Positions 17,040 to 25,642 of a DNA stretch of 64,000 nt are shown one piece after another. Made by a program: the position numbers and the translations under genes. The stretch covers positions 1 to 64,000 of the forward strand of contig CAYQQR010000018.1 in the NCBI GenBank assembly GCA_964420035.1, written 5' to 3'. The notes beneath the pieces are model-generated. The model ran no database searches. It was not told where the DNA came from and saw only the letters and a list, made by a program, of their open reading frames with translations. This stretch comes from CAYQQR01 sp964420035 (GTDB lineage: Bacteria > Bacteroidota > Bacteroidia > Bacteroidales > SM23-62). Within the stretch, counting starts at the first letter, position 1. The number at the start of each line of letters is the position of its first letter.

Positions 17040-19172
17040 TTACTCCTTTATTTCCAGCAGTTTGAGCATAAAAGCATATTCCATCGCGGTCTCCCTGTAT
17101 TGCCTGAAGCGTCCCGACCGGCCCGAGTGACCCGCTTCCATGTTGGTGTGCAACAGTATCATGTTGTCATCGGTCTTGACATCCCTTAACTTCGCCACCC
17201 ATTTGGCAGGTTCCCAGTATTGTACCTGGGAATCGTGCAATCCTGTCGTGACCAGTATATTCGGACAATCTTTGGCTTCTATGTTATCATAGGGGGAATA
17301 AGAAAGCATATAATCGTAATACTCCTTGTGGTTTGGATTTCCCCATTCATCATATTCCCCGGTAGTGAGGGGGATGCTTTCGTCTAGCATGGTGGTTACG
17401 ACATCCACGAAAGGAACGGCAGCAATCACGCCTTCAAATAACCCGGGGGCCATATTCACCACGGCGCCCATGAGCAATCCGCCTGCACTGCCTCCCATTG
17501 CGAATAACTTATCAGGATTGGTGTAATTCTGATCAATAAGGTACTCAGCGCAATCGATAAAATCAGTGAAGGTATTTTTTTTGTTCAGCAATTTCCCGTC
17601 TTCATACCATTCCCTCCCGTGGATCTGGCTTCCGCGAACATGGGCAATGGCATACACAAAGCCCCGGTCCAGCAGACTTAAGCGGTTGGAACGAAAATAA
17701 GGATCAATGGTGTGCCCATAAGATCCGTAGCCATAGAGCAAGGCAGGGTTGTTCCCATCCAGTTTGAGGCCCTTGCGATAAACCAGGGAAATGGGGATCT
17801 TCTTTCCGTCATCTGCTGTTGCATACAGTCTTTTGGCTTCGTAATTGTCGGGATCGAAGTCACCAATCACTTCGTCTCTCTTTTTCAGCTCTTTTTCGCG
17901 CGTTTCCATATTATAATCATAGGTGGAACGCGGGGTGGTCAGGGAAGAATAGATGTACCTTAATTCTTTGGTATCAAAATCCGGGTTGGTCCCGATATAG
18001 GCTACATAGACTTCCTCATCAAATTCCACGTAATGCTCTTCCCCGTCCCAGGGTTTGATTCGCAGGTTATTGAGCCCGTCTTTCCGCTCAGAGACTACCA
18101 GGTAATCTTTAAATATTTCGATACCGTTCAGGTAAACATCGCTCCGGTGGGGGATCACTTCGGTCCAGTTATCTTTTGTGGTTGCGGTAACCGGTGTTTT
18201 CATCAGCCTGAAATTTTTGGCATCCCAGTTGGTTACAATGTAAAAATGATCCGCGTAATGGTCCACGGAATATTCATGCAACCGTTCCCGGGGCTGGAGA
18301 ACCTTGAATTCTCCGGTGGGATTATTGGCATCTAAAAACCTGTATTCCGAGGAAAGGGTTGCATAGCTGGCGATCATGATATACTTATCCGATTTGGTTT
18401 TAAATACAAGGCTGTTGAATGTTTCATCTTCTTCATGATAGATCATCGAATCGTCCTTTCCGCTGCCCATTTCATGTCTGTAAATCTTTTCCGGTCTGAG
18501 CGTTGTTTCATTTTTCCGTGTATAGAAAACGGTCTTATTATCATTGGCCCAGGGGGCATACCCGGTGGTCATGGGAATGGTTTCATCCAGGATCTTGCCC
18601 GTCTTTAAGTTTTTGAAATAGATGGTATATTTTCTGCGGCTCACCGTATCCAAGCCATAGGCCAGCCATTGGTTGTCGGGACTGACACTCAGTCCGCTGA
18701 TATTATAGTAATCATAACCTTCTGCCATCTCGTTTACATTGAGCATGATCTCTTCATTGGCTTCCAAAGTCTCTTTTTTTCTGCAGAATATAGGATATTC
18801 CTTTTCTTCTTCATAACGCACATAGTACCAATACCCATTGTCTTTGTAAGGGACCGACTCATCATCCTGCTTGATCCGCCCCACGATCTCTTCATAAAGT
18901 TTTTCCTGGAGCTCCTCCGTATCTTCGAGCATGGCTTCCTTGTATTTGTTCTCGGCTTCCAGGTAGGCGACCACTTCCGGATCTTCCCGGTTGTTCAACC
19001 AGTAATAGGGATCCATTCGGGTATCCCCGTGCATGATCAGTTCTTTCGGCTGCTTCTTGGCAACAGGAGGTTTCATGTCAGATTCTTTTTTACCGTTTTT
19101 ACAGGAATAAAGTAGTATTCCCAGTGCGCAAAATGCGCATACTAATATCAAATAACGCTTAATCAGTAACAT
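17040..19172 (-). CDS. ptrB: oligopeptidase B-like S9 serine peptidase (lipoprotein)
   Basis: The 710-residue prolyl-oligopeptidase family (S9A) enzyme cleaves small peptides after basic residues if it is a true oligopeptidase B. The N terminus is a lipoprotein signal (ILLYSC, Cys about 24). A beta-propeller domain follows, then an alpha/beta hydrolase with Ser in GGSAGG (about 562), Asp in HDSQVQYWEP (about 647) and His in EAGHSG (about 682). The HDSQVQYWEP and MEAGHSG contexts fit oligopeptidase B better than prolyl oligopeptidase. A TATCTTTG box lies 48 bases upstream, next to a heptad array. Confidence 0.88.
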   Translation of the reverse strand: MLLIKRYLILVCAFCALGILLYSCKNGKKESDMKPPVAKKQPKELIMHGDTRMDPYYWLNNREDPEVVAYLEAENKYKEAMLEDTEELQEKLYEEIVGRIKQDDESVPYKDNGYWYYVRYEEEKEYPIFCRKKETLEANEEIMLNVNEMAEGYDYYNISGLSVSPDNQWLAYGLDTVSRRKYTIYFKNLKTGKILDETIPMTTGYAPWANDNKTVFYTRKNETTLRPEKIYRHEMGSGKDDSMIYHEEDETFNSLVFKTKSDKYIMIASYATLSSEYRFLDANNPTGEFKVLQPRERLHEYSVDHYADHFYIVTNWDAKNFRLMKTPVTATTKDNWTEVIPHRSDVYLNGIEIFKDYLVVSERKDGLNNLRIKPWDGEEHYVEFDEEVYVAYIGTNPDFDTKELRYIYSSLTTPRSTYDYNMETREKELKKRDEVIGDFDPDNYEAKRLYATADDGKKIPISLVYRKGLKLDGNNPALLYGYGSYGHTIDPYFRSNRLSLLDRGFVYAIAHVRGSQIHGREWYEDGKLLNKKNTFTDFIDCAEYLIDQNYTNPDKLFAMGGSAGGLLMGAVVNMAPGLFEGVIAAVPFVDVVTTMLDESIPLTTGEYDEWGNPNHKEYYDYMLSYSPYDNIEAKDCPNILVTTGLHDSQVQYWEPAKWVAKLRDVKTDDNMILLHTNMEAGHSGRSGRFRQYRETAMEYAFMLKLLEIKE

Positions 19173-19219
19173 GGTTTATATATGATTTTAGGATATTTTG
19201 CACAATTTATAGAGAAGTT

Positions 19220-19227
19220 CAAAGATA
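19220..19227 (-). promoter_or_regulatory. candidate -7 box for oligopeptidase B
   Basis: TATCTTTG (minus strand) matches the Bacteroidota -7 consensus, giving a leader of about 44 bases. The expected -33 region falls in GTTGTCG heptads (19234-19254) rather than a TTTG box. Confidence 0.45.
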
Positions 19228-19270
19228 CAAATTGTTGTCGGTTGTCGGTTTGGTTTCTACTTTGGTAATA

Positions 19271-19319
19271 AACTAAGAACTGAAAACTGAAAACTGAGAA
19301 CTGAGAACTAAAAACCATA
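19271..19319. repeat. heptad array (AACTGAA units)
   Basis: Seven contiguous 7-base units in exact register, variants of AACTGAA and AACTGAG, lie between the divergent oligopeptidase B and DUF4349 genes. A second, shorter array of GTTGTCG units lies at 19234-19254. Confidence 0.75.
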
Positions 19320-19358
19320 ATTTTACTAACTTGTACATGAATCCAAAATCCCAATATC

Positions 19359-20198
19359 ATGAAAAAATTGCTCCCCATTTTCCTTGTTGTCCTGATCGGG
19401 TGCGGGCAGTATGAAAGCAAAAATGCCGCACCGGATGAATATGCCATCAAAGAAAGCGGAATGGAACGTTCCGTGAGCGTTAAAGAAGCACCTGCTTCGC
19501 CGGATGAGCAGGAAACAATTCCTGAACAGGAGGTTGAAAAAAAGATCATCAAGGACGGGCACATGACCATCCGTTCCGATGATATTCAGGCAACAAAAAA
19601 CCTTATTGATTCCCTTGTGGACCTGGCAGGGGGATATTATGCAAAGGAATCCTTTTCAGAAGAAGAAACGCGAAAGAACTACAATCTGCGCATCCGGATT
19701 CCGGCAGCGCAGTATGAAGGATTTATTAAAAAACTGGAGCAGGGACCCGGCAATATTGAGAATAAAACCATAGAAGCCAAGGATGTGACGGAAGAATATT
19801 ACGACATCAAAGCCAGAATGGAAGCCGACAAGGAACTGGAACAGCGGTTGCTGCAGATACTGCAAAAGGCCACCACGGTGGAAGATATCCTGAAAGTGGA
19901 GCAAAAACTGGCCGATGTCCGCGAAGAAATCGAAGCCCGTGAAGGAAGATTGAAATATTTTGACAGCCGGGTAGCATTTTCAAGCCTTAACATATGGCTG
20001 TACCAGAAGGTCGAAAAGAAATATAAACCTGAAAAGAGAAGCAATTTCTTTCAGCGGCTGGTACGATCGGTCCACAAAGGCTGGCTGGCCCTGTTGGATT
20101 TCCTCCTTTTCGTAATCAGGCTGTGGCCCTTCTGGTTGCTGTTGTACCTGGGTTTCAGAATATACCGGTATTTCAGGAGAAGGGGGAAAAGAAAGTAG
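19359..20198 (+). CDS. DUF4349 domain lipoprotein
   Basis: The 279-residue protein has a lipoprotein signal (LVVLIGCG, Cys about 14), a DUF4349 domain (KIIKDGHMTIRSDDIQATKNLIDSLV, quoted by its first and last motifs only, about 65-90; then a central coiled coil about 145-190) and a C-terminal membrane helix (about 245-268) followed by a basic tail. DUF4349 proteins are envelope proteins without an assigned reaction; the fold is thought to resemble Rossmann-independent OmpA-like periplasmic adaptors, which I cannot confirm. It starts at the ATG at 19359. Heptads follow the stop directly. Confidence 0.85.
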   Translation: MKKLLPIFLVVLIGCGQYESKNAAPDEYAIKESGMERSVSVKEAPASPDEQETIPEQEVEKKIIKDGHMTIRSDDIQATKNLIDSLVDLAGGYYAKESFSEEETRKNYNLRIRIPAAQYEGFIKKLEQGPGNIENKTIEAKDVTEEYYDIKARMEADKELEQRLLQILQKATTVEDILKVEQKLADVREEIEAREGRLKYFDSRVAFSSLNIWLYQKVEKKYKPEKRSNFFQRLVRSVHKGWLALLDFLLFVIRLWPFWLLLYLGFRIYRYFRRRGKRK

Positions 20199-20224
20199 GC
20201 AGTTGGCAGTTGCAGTTGGCAGTA
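20198..20224. repeat. heptad array (GGCAGTT units) at a stop codon
   Basis: Units of GGCAGTT, one shortened to six bases, begin with the last base of the TAG stop of the DUF4349 gene. The same word in the opposite sense sits at the yidC stop (50640-50660). Confidence 0.65.
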
Positions 20225-20279
20225 ATGTGAAATAATTCATAACTTACGATTCATTCCAACAACCTAAACTCATATTATC

Positions 20280-20453
20280 ATGAAACTTTTCACTTACATT
20301 CTGGGCACGATAGCAGGTATGCTTGCCTCTATCGGTTTACTTTTTAAAATGCAACACTGGCCGGGTGCGGGTATTATGCTCGTAATAGGCCTTGTAGGCA
20401 TTGTCATTTTCATACCGGTCTATGCAATCTATCGATACAAGAAAGAAGACTAG
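20280..20453 (+). CDS. 57-residue GldL-like membrane microprotein
   Basis: This short gene encodes 57 residues: a first helix, then LFKMQHWPGAGIMLVIGL, and a basic tail (YRYKKED). The phrase FKxxHWPGAxxML is the hallmark of the N-terminal membrane region of GldL, the inner-membrane motor protein of gliding motility and type IX secretion. Here only that hairpin is present, with none of the cytoplasmic domain, and no gldK, gldM or gldN nearby. It is a real small protein by its conserved motif and compact hydrophobicity. I infer an inner-membrane location; the function is unknown. PspC follows on the same strand. Confidence 0.75.
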   Translation: MKLFTYILGTIAGMLASIGLLFKMQHWPGAGIMLVIGLVGIVIFIPVYAIYRYKKED

Positions 20454-20521
20454 GAGATTATTATTATCAGACTTATAGGGTAATTGGCATCAGGCACATT
20501 TAGCTTTATATTTCAATTTTC

Positions 20522-20725
20522 ATGTACAGGGAAAGGCTCACGCGTTCGAATAAGCGGGTATTTGGCGGTGTTTGTGCCGGTATAGCCGAATATTTCGGCT
20601 GGGATACCGGTATCGTGCGTCTGGTTTATCTTCTGGTTACCCTTCTTTCTGCAGCCTTTCCGGGCGTGATTGTCTACATTATCCTGTGGATCGTGATGCC
20701 ACCACGAAATCCGTGGGAATATTGA
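20522..20725 (+). CDS. PspC domain protein
   Basis: The 67-residue protein matches the PspC domain from end to end: a basic N terminus, RVFGGVCAGIAEYFGWD, then a membrane helix (about 37-60) ending WIVMPP. PspC proteins sit in the inner membrane and take part in envelope-stress responses, usually with PspA/PspB, which are not nearby. Convergent tex follows after only 11 bases. Confidence 0.9.
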   Translation: MYRERLTRSNKRVFGGVCAGIAEYFGWDTGIVRLVYLLVTLLSAAFPGVIVYIILWIVMPPRNPWEY

Positions 20726-20736
20726 TAATTCAGGAT

Positions 20737-22866
20737 TCAATCTGCTTCTTTCAACGAGAGTTGTATTCGTTTCCGATCTACGTCTACGGAGAGTACTTTG
20801 ACTTTAACGTGTTCGTGGAGTTTGACGATCTCGTTGGGGTCCCTGACAAAGCGGTTGGCCATCTGGGATATATGGACCAGTCCGTCCTGGTGCACCCCTA
20901 AATCGACGAAGGCACCGAAATTGGTAATATTGGTAACAATCCCCGGGAGCACCATACCTTCTTTGAGATCTTCAATGCTGTGCACATCGGCAAACTCGAA
21001 AACCTTTATGCCTTCGCGGGGATCCCTGCCGGGTTTCCTGAGTTCCCTGATGATATCCTCAAGGGTGGGCAAACCAATCGGGCCTTCAATATAGTTCTGT
21101 AAATCAATCTGATCTATCAAGGCTTCATTGGTGATCAGTTCGCTGACGGTCTTTCCCAGGTCCGCGGCCATCTTTTCAACGATATGATAGCTTTCCGGAT
21201 GCACGGCACTGTTGTCGAGGGGCTGATCCCCGTCTTCAATTCTCAGAAAACCGGCGCATTGCTCGAAGGCTTTTTCGCCCATCCGGGATACATTTAGCAA
21301 TTCCTGCCGGTTTTTGAACGGACCGTTTTGTGTCCTGTACTGAACGATATTACCGGCCAGCTGCGGTCCCAGCCCGGATACATAGGTCAACAGATGCTTG
21401 CTTGCGGTGTTCAGAGAAACGCCCACCTTGTTCACACAGCTTTCCACAACCTGACTCAGGGAATCCTGCAGCATATTTTGATCCACATCATGCTGATACT
21501 GTCCAACCCCGATGGATTTAGGATCGATCTTTACCAGCTCGGCCAGCGGATCCATCAGTCTGCGCCCTATGGAAACGGCCCCCCGCACCGTTACATCGTA
21601 TTCCGGAAACTCTTCCCGGGCAATTTTAGATGCTGAATAAACCGATGCCCCGGCTTCATTGACTACATAAACCCGCAAATTCCGGGAGAAAGGAATTCTT
21701 TTGATGAAAGATTCGGTTTCCCGGCTCGCGGTACCGTTTCCAATGGCAATGGCTTCGATCTCATAGACCTCGACCAGGTGGATGACCTTTTTCCTGGCCC
21801 CGATCCTGTCGTCATTAGGTGGATGGGGATAGATGGTCTCATTATGCAGGAGATCGCCCTGGCGGTTCAGGCATACTATTTTGCATCCGGTACGAAAACC
21901 CGGGTCGATAGCCAGCACATTTTTTTGTCCCAGGGGTGGGGCCATGAGCAACTGCCTGAGATTTTCAGCAAATACCCGGATGGCTTCACGATCGGCTTTT
22001 TCTTTGTATTTTTTCCTGAACTCATTCTCCATGGATGGCCCCAGCAGTCGTTTATAACTGTCGTTAACGGCCCGTTTTACCTGTTCCGAAACAGGACCTT
22101 CCCCTTTAACATACCAGGATTCAAGCTGTTCGACAAGCTCTTCTTCGGGAGGGGCAACGTGCAATTTCAGATAGCCTTCCTCTTCACCCCTCCGCATGGC
22201 CAGGAAGCGGTGGGAAGGACATTTCCGGAGGAGTTCTTTCCAGTCGAAATAATCCCTGTATTTTACCCCTTCCTCTTCTTTACCCTTACTCATGGCGGAA
22301 AAGATGAACGCCTTTCTGTCAAAAATATGTCGCAATGCTTCACGGGTACGTTTGTTTTCACTGACCCATTCTGCAATGATATCCCTGGCACCCTGAAGGG
22401 CCTCCTCAACACCGGGAACATTTTCGTTGATGTATTTTTCAGCCAGAAGTTCGGGACTTTCCTCTTCCTTTTGCTTCATGATCACTGCAGCCAGGGGCTC
22501 CAGTCCATGCTCACGGGCTACGGAGGCACGGGTCTTTTTCCTGGGCCGGTACGGAAGATAAATATCTTCAAGCTCTGTCAGGCTGGTTGCTTCCTGTATC
22601 TGTGCCCTTAGTTCATCGCTAAGCTTACCCTGTTCTTCAATGGAGCTTGTAATAGCCGACCGACGTTTATCGATCTCCTGCAGTTTTCCAAGCCGGTCCC
22701 GGACCTGTCCTACCTTCACCTCGTCCATGCTGCCGGTGGATTCCTTCCGGTAACGGCTGATGAAGGGTATGGTGGCACCGTCTTTCAGCAGCAATATGGT
22801 ATTGCTGACATGTTCCGGTTGCAGATCAAGTTCTCCGGCGATTATTTCGTGATATTCTTTATTCAT
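20737..22866 (-). CDS. tex: Tex family S1 RNA-binding transcription accessory protein
   Basis: The 709-residue protein has the Tex layout: an N-terminal helical domain, a YqgF/RNase H-like domain (LAIDPGFRTGCK, about 320), tandem helix-hairpin-helix elements (YVSGLGPQLAGNIVQYR, about 495) and a C-terminal S1 domain (GAFVDLGVHQDGLVHIS, about 650-670). Tex binds RNA and influences transcription and virulence genes in several bacteria; its exact role is unsettled. It starts at the ATG at 22866. It is on the same strand as, and 26 bases downstream of, the DUF5060 gene. Confidence 0.92.
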   Translation of the reverse strand: MNKEYHEIIAGELDLQPEHVSNTILLLKDGATIPFISRYRKESTGSMDEVKVGQVRDRLGKLQEIDKRRSAITSSIEEQGKLSDELRAQIQEATSLTELEDIYLPYRPRKKTRASVAREHGLEPLAAVIMKQKEEESPELLAEKYINENVPGVEEALQGARDIIAEWVSENKRTREALRHIFDRKAFIFSAMSKGKEEEGVKYRDYFDWKELLRKCPSHRFLAMRRGEEEGYLKLHVAPPEEELVEQLESWYVKGEGPVSEQVKRAVNDSYKRLLGPSMENEFRKKYKEKADREAIRVFAENLRQLLMAPPLGQKNVLAIDPGFRTGCKIVCLNRQGDLLHNETIYPHPPNDDRIGARKKVIHLVEVYEIEAIAIGNGTASRETESFIKRIPFSRNLRVYVVNEAGASVYSASKIAREEFPEYDVTVRGAVSIGRRLMDPLAELVKIDPKSIGVGQYQHDVDQNMLQDSLSQVVESCVNKVGVSLNTASKHLLTYVSGLGPQLAGNIVQYRTQNGPFKNRQELLNVSRMGEKAFEQCAGFLRIEDGDQPLDNSAVHPESYHIVEKMAADLGKTVSELITNEALIDQIDLQNYIEGPIGLPTLEDIIRELRKPGRDPREGIKVFEFADVHSIEDLKEGMVLPGIVTNITNFGAFVDLGVHQDGLVHISQMANRFVRDPNEIVKLHEHVKVKVLSVDVDRKRIQLSLKEAD

Positions 22867-22892
22867 GTGGGTATTCGTTCGTTAAAACAAGC

Positions 22893-24725
22893 TTAGTTTT
22901 TCGCCCTTCTTGCAAGGACGATCCAATCATCATCCGGTCTTTCCGGGGGTTGTCCCGGGAACACCTCTCTGCCTCCCTGCAGGATCGGGATTGTCCCCTC
23001 CTGCAGTGATCCCCCGTTTTTCGGATCGAACCACCTGACCTCAAATTCACCATTGACCCCGCCCAGATCCAGGGTGGTCCGGTCCCCCTGAACCAGATAC
23101 ATCACATAGATCTCTCCCGGCAGGGCAAAACAAAATGCCTGTTCCGATGAAGTCAGTTCATCATGGTTTTCCATCTTCCGGAAGGGAAGATATTCATAGA
23201 AAAACTCCCGGGCGATGCGGGTTTGCTCCCACATATTCTCCCGGCCGCGGAAGTCTTCACAGGTCATGTCATTGTCGGGGTACCTGTATCCGAAATACCA
23301 TTCCGCCCCGCCTCCACCGGCCAGCAGGTTCCCCCACAGGGCATGATAGCGCACCGCATCATGACCCGGATCGACGGAATCCGGTACCACGCCATGGCTG
23401 GCCGGACCGATCTCGTCGAGGAATGCCACCCATTGCTTTCCTGAATCAGCAGAATGCTGGATCCAGTGCTTGGTCCATTCGTGAACATTTCCGATAGATC
23501 CAATTTGCATCGACGGCCCGTCAATATGCTGAAAACCCAGAAGGGGATTGATTATTTCCGTCATGCTCTCCCAATTGGAATGGGTATGAATACTTACAAA
23601 ATTCCGGTAAGGATCATTTTCTTTAATATAGGCAGCCATATCTTTCCTTTGCCGGTCTGTCTGACCTATGGGTGACCAGCGGGTAGGGCCGTTCTCCTCC
23701 CCCAGGTTCCAGGTGAGTGCCAGGTGGTGACCGAAACGGGCAATCAACTCGCGGTAGTAAAGTTTACGCTGGGTATGGGTATAGCCTATATCCAGAAGGT
23801 TTTCATTCTCTGTTTCCTGGGTTACAAAATGAAGCATGATCCCCTTGCCCTGAGCATGGTCGAAGACAATCTCCCACTGGTCCAGCTTGGAACAATCGAA
23901 ACGGTAACGCTCTTCCTTGCGGTTCCATGGCCAGGTGTCCTTTCCATCCCCGTGAATGTTCATCGTGAGAAAATAAACAGAATTGACCATTTTGGAAGAG
24001 AGATAGTTCAGTGCCCCGATCAGGTTCTTTCCTTTACCATCCATCCAGGTTGGATCCCCCTCCTGCCAGTCGGCTGCATGGGGTTCATAATAATGCAAAC
24101 GGTCGTCCCGGATGTTATCCCCGGGTCGGTGTACCGTTTTTTCAGGTGCATAAGTCTGGTCGAAACCGGCAAAGGCCAGGAGGTTTTCCGGACTGTCAGC
24201 TCCACCTTTCAGATAGTATTTCCTGCTTTCACTGAATTGCAAATACCGTTCCCCTACATAGTTCAGCCGTCCATGTGCCCTGAAGTCCGGACTTTTTTTA
24301 TCCGATGCACTTACCTCGAAACTCCCTTCCAGGCCGTCAAAAGAAATACTTTCCCCGGCACCGGGTTCCTCAGACAGAGCGATATTGTGGCCGTCCCGGA
24401 AAGAGGCTTTCCATTTCCATTCTCCCTCCAAAATGGGCCTGAAGCGGACCTTCCAGATATTGCCCACATTGGCTCCGGTATGAGCGGCATTGCCGTCAGC
24501 AGCATAAAAACCGGGTAGGGTCAGACTGGTATCGGCATGGGTAAAGGTCACATCAAGACGGTAATCCAGGAAGGGGTTCACCCGGTCGTACTCGGAGGTT
24601 TCGGGACCCGGAAAACTAATTGTGATCTTGTGGTGGGTCATAAATTCTCCGTCAATGCTTAACTCGTTGGAGGACGAGCAGGAGAAAAGGATTGCCGAAA
24701 TAAGAAGAATTACAAGTGATCGCAT
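22893..24725 (-). CDS. DUF5060 putative glycoside hydrolase (lipoprotein)
   Basis: The 610-residue protein begins with a lipoprotein signal (ISAILFSCSS, Cys about 16). A DUF5060 beta-sandwich follows (about 25-130, with YRLDVTFTHADTSLTLPGFY), then a TIM-barrel region. Possible catalytic acids are Glu in WNLGEENGPTRWS (about 340) and Glu in LDEIGPASHG (about 435). The C terminus looks like a small beta domain of the putative collagen-binding type. DUF5060 proteins are glycosidases or related enzymes acting on plant or algal polysaccharides; the substrate is unknown. It belongs with the HAD, GH63-like and sulfatase genes upstream. Confidence 0.75.
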   Translation of the reverse strand: MRSLVILLISAILFSCSSSNELSIDGEFMTHHKITISFPGPETSEYDRVNPFLDYRLDVTFTHADTSLTLPGFYAADGNAAHTGANVGNIWKVRFRPILEGEWKWKASFRDGHNIALSEEPGAGESISFDGLEGSFEVSASDKKSPDFRAHGRLNYVGERYLQFSESRKYYLKGGADSPENLLAFAGFDQTYAPEKTVHRPGDNIRDDRLHYYEPHAADWQEGDPTWMDGKGKNLIGALNYLSSKMVNSVYFLTMNIHGDGKDTWPWNRKEERYRFDCSKLDQWEIVFDHAQGKGIMLHFVTQETENENLLDIGYTHTQRKLYYRELIARFGHHLALTWNLGEENGPTRWSPIGQTDRQRKDMAAYIKENDPYRNFVSIHTHSNWESMTEIINPLLGFQHIDGPSMQIGSIGNVHEWTKHWIQHSADSGKQWVAFLDEIGPASHGVVPDSVDPGHDAVRYHALWGNLLAGGGGAEWYFGYRYPDNDMTCEDFRGRENMWEQTRIAREFFYEYLPFRKMENHDELTSSEQAFCFALPGEIYVMYLVQGDRTTLDLGGVNGEFEVRWFDPKNGGSLQEGTIPILQGGREVFPGQPPERPDDDWIVLARRAKN

Positions 24726-24743
24726 GTTTTAGGATTTAAAATA

Positions 24744-24805
24744 TTTTACATTTTACATCTTTAATCTTCAATCCCTGCCTGCCGTCAGGCAGGTTTAATC
24801 TTTCA
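24744..24805. repeat. heptad array with 20-base palindromic insert
   Basis: Units TTTTACA (twice), TCTTTAA and TCTTCAA run in register from 24744. The next unit is split after TC by CCTGCCTGCCGTCAGGCAGG (24774-24793), and resumes with TTTAA, which would restore TCTTTAA if the insert were removed. The array runs on to the HAD stop codon at 24808. Confidence 0.75.
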
Positions 24806-24807
24806 TT

Positions 24808-25506
24808 TCAGAGATCTTGTTGTTCGAGGTTGAGGATAGTGACCAGGGATTTAAGATCGGGGACCTCCAGGTCGGGGAATTCGCCGGGATCGGTACGCAC
24901 CTCTTCACCATAGCGGTTTACCCAAACGGTTTGAATGCCCATTGACTTGGCGGGTCTTATATCGTGGTAGATGCTCTGCGCCACATGCAGCCATTGCCCG
25001 GGTTGGCATTCGAACTGTTCCTGAGCTTCCCGGAAGTGAACCGGGGCAGGTTTGTAGGATTTTACCTCCTCGGATGTGATCACCCTGTCAAATTTTGTAT
25101 TTAACTCTATTGCCGTTTCCCGGAACAGGTCTTCATCAATATTGGACAGAATGTTTAAACTGTAATTTTCACTCAATTGTGACAAAGCTTCCCGGGTATC
25201 GGGAAAGGGCTTCCACGCGGGCAATGATTGAAGGATACATTCCCGGTCCCCGGCGACGAAATTCACGCTCAGTTTTTTACCTATATAATCCATGGTTTCC
25301 ATCAAAATATCGGCATAACTGCGATATTTACCGGAGATCAGCTCGCGGTCGGCTCCTGCAAAGATCTCGAAAACCTCTTCTTCCGAAAGATCGAGGTTGT
25401 AATCGTCCATCAGGGGCATCAGGGCATCAGTCACCCCTTTTTTCCAGTCTATCAGGGTGCCGTAACAATCGAAACTCAGGTGGGTGATGTTGGTGTAGTC
25501 GGTCAT
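24808..25506 (-). CDS. HAD superfamily hydrolase, haloacid dehalogenase type II
   Basis: The 232-residue cytoplasmic hydrolase has the four HAD motifs: FDCYGTLIDW (nucleophile Asp about 13), LSNID (motif II Ser), SYKPAP (motif III Lys) and a C-terminal acidic motif in SIYHDIRPAKSMG. The FDCYGTLIDW variant with Cys-Tyr is typical of L-2-haloacid dehalogenase-like proteins, many of which are phosphatases. It starts at the ATG at 25506. The substrate is not predictable; its place in a polysaccharide cluster hints at a sugar phosphate. Confidence 0.85.
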   Translation of the reverse strand: MTDYTNITHLSFDCYGTLIDWKKGVTDALMPLMDDYNLDLSEEEVFEIFAGADRELISGKYRSYADILMETMDYIGKKLSVNFVAGDRECILQSLPAWKPFPDTREALSQLSENYSLNILSNIDEDLFRETAIELNTKFDRVITSEEVKSYKPAPVHFREAQEQFECQPGQWLHVAQSIYHDIRPAKSMGIQTVWVNRYGEEVRTDPGEFPDLEVPDLKSLVTILNLEQQDL

Positions 25507-25523
25507 GGGTTTAAATATAATAA

Positions 25524-25642
25524 ATTACGGATTGCGGAATAATTAAAGATGAAAAATGTAAAATGTAAAATTGGGTGTGGGTGTGAGTAAAGGGCATGAA
25601 GAATCTTCCATTTTTCATTTTCCATTTTCCATTTTACATTAC
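25524..25642. repeat. seventeen-unit heptad array filling a whole intergenic gap
   Basis: The whole gap between the HAD start and the GH63-like stop can be read as 17 contiguous 7-base units in one register. The words change along the way: ATTACGG/ATTGCGG (25524-25537), AAAAATG/TAAAATG (25545-25572), GGGTGTG (25573-25586), and CCATTTT with variants (25608-25635). The last unit, ACATTAC, contains the TAA stop of the GH63-like gene. These words recur in other arrays in the window. Confidence 0.8.
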
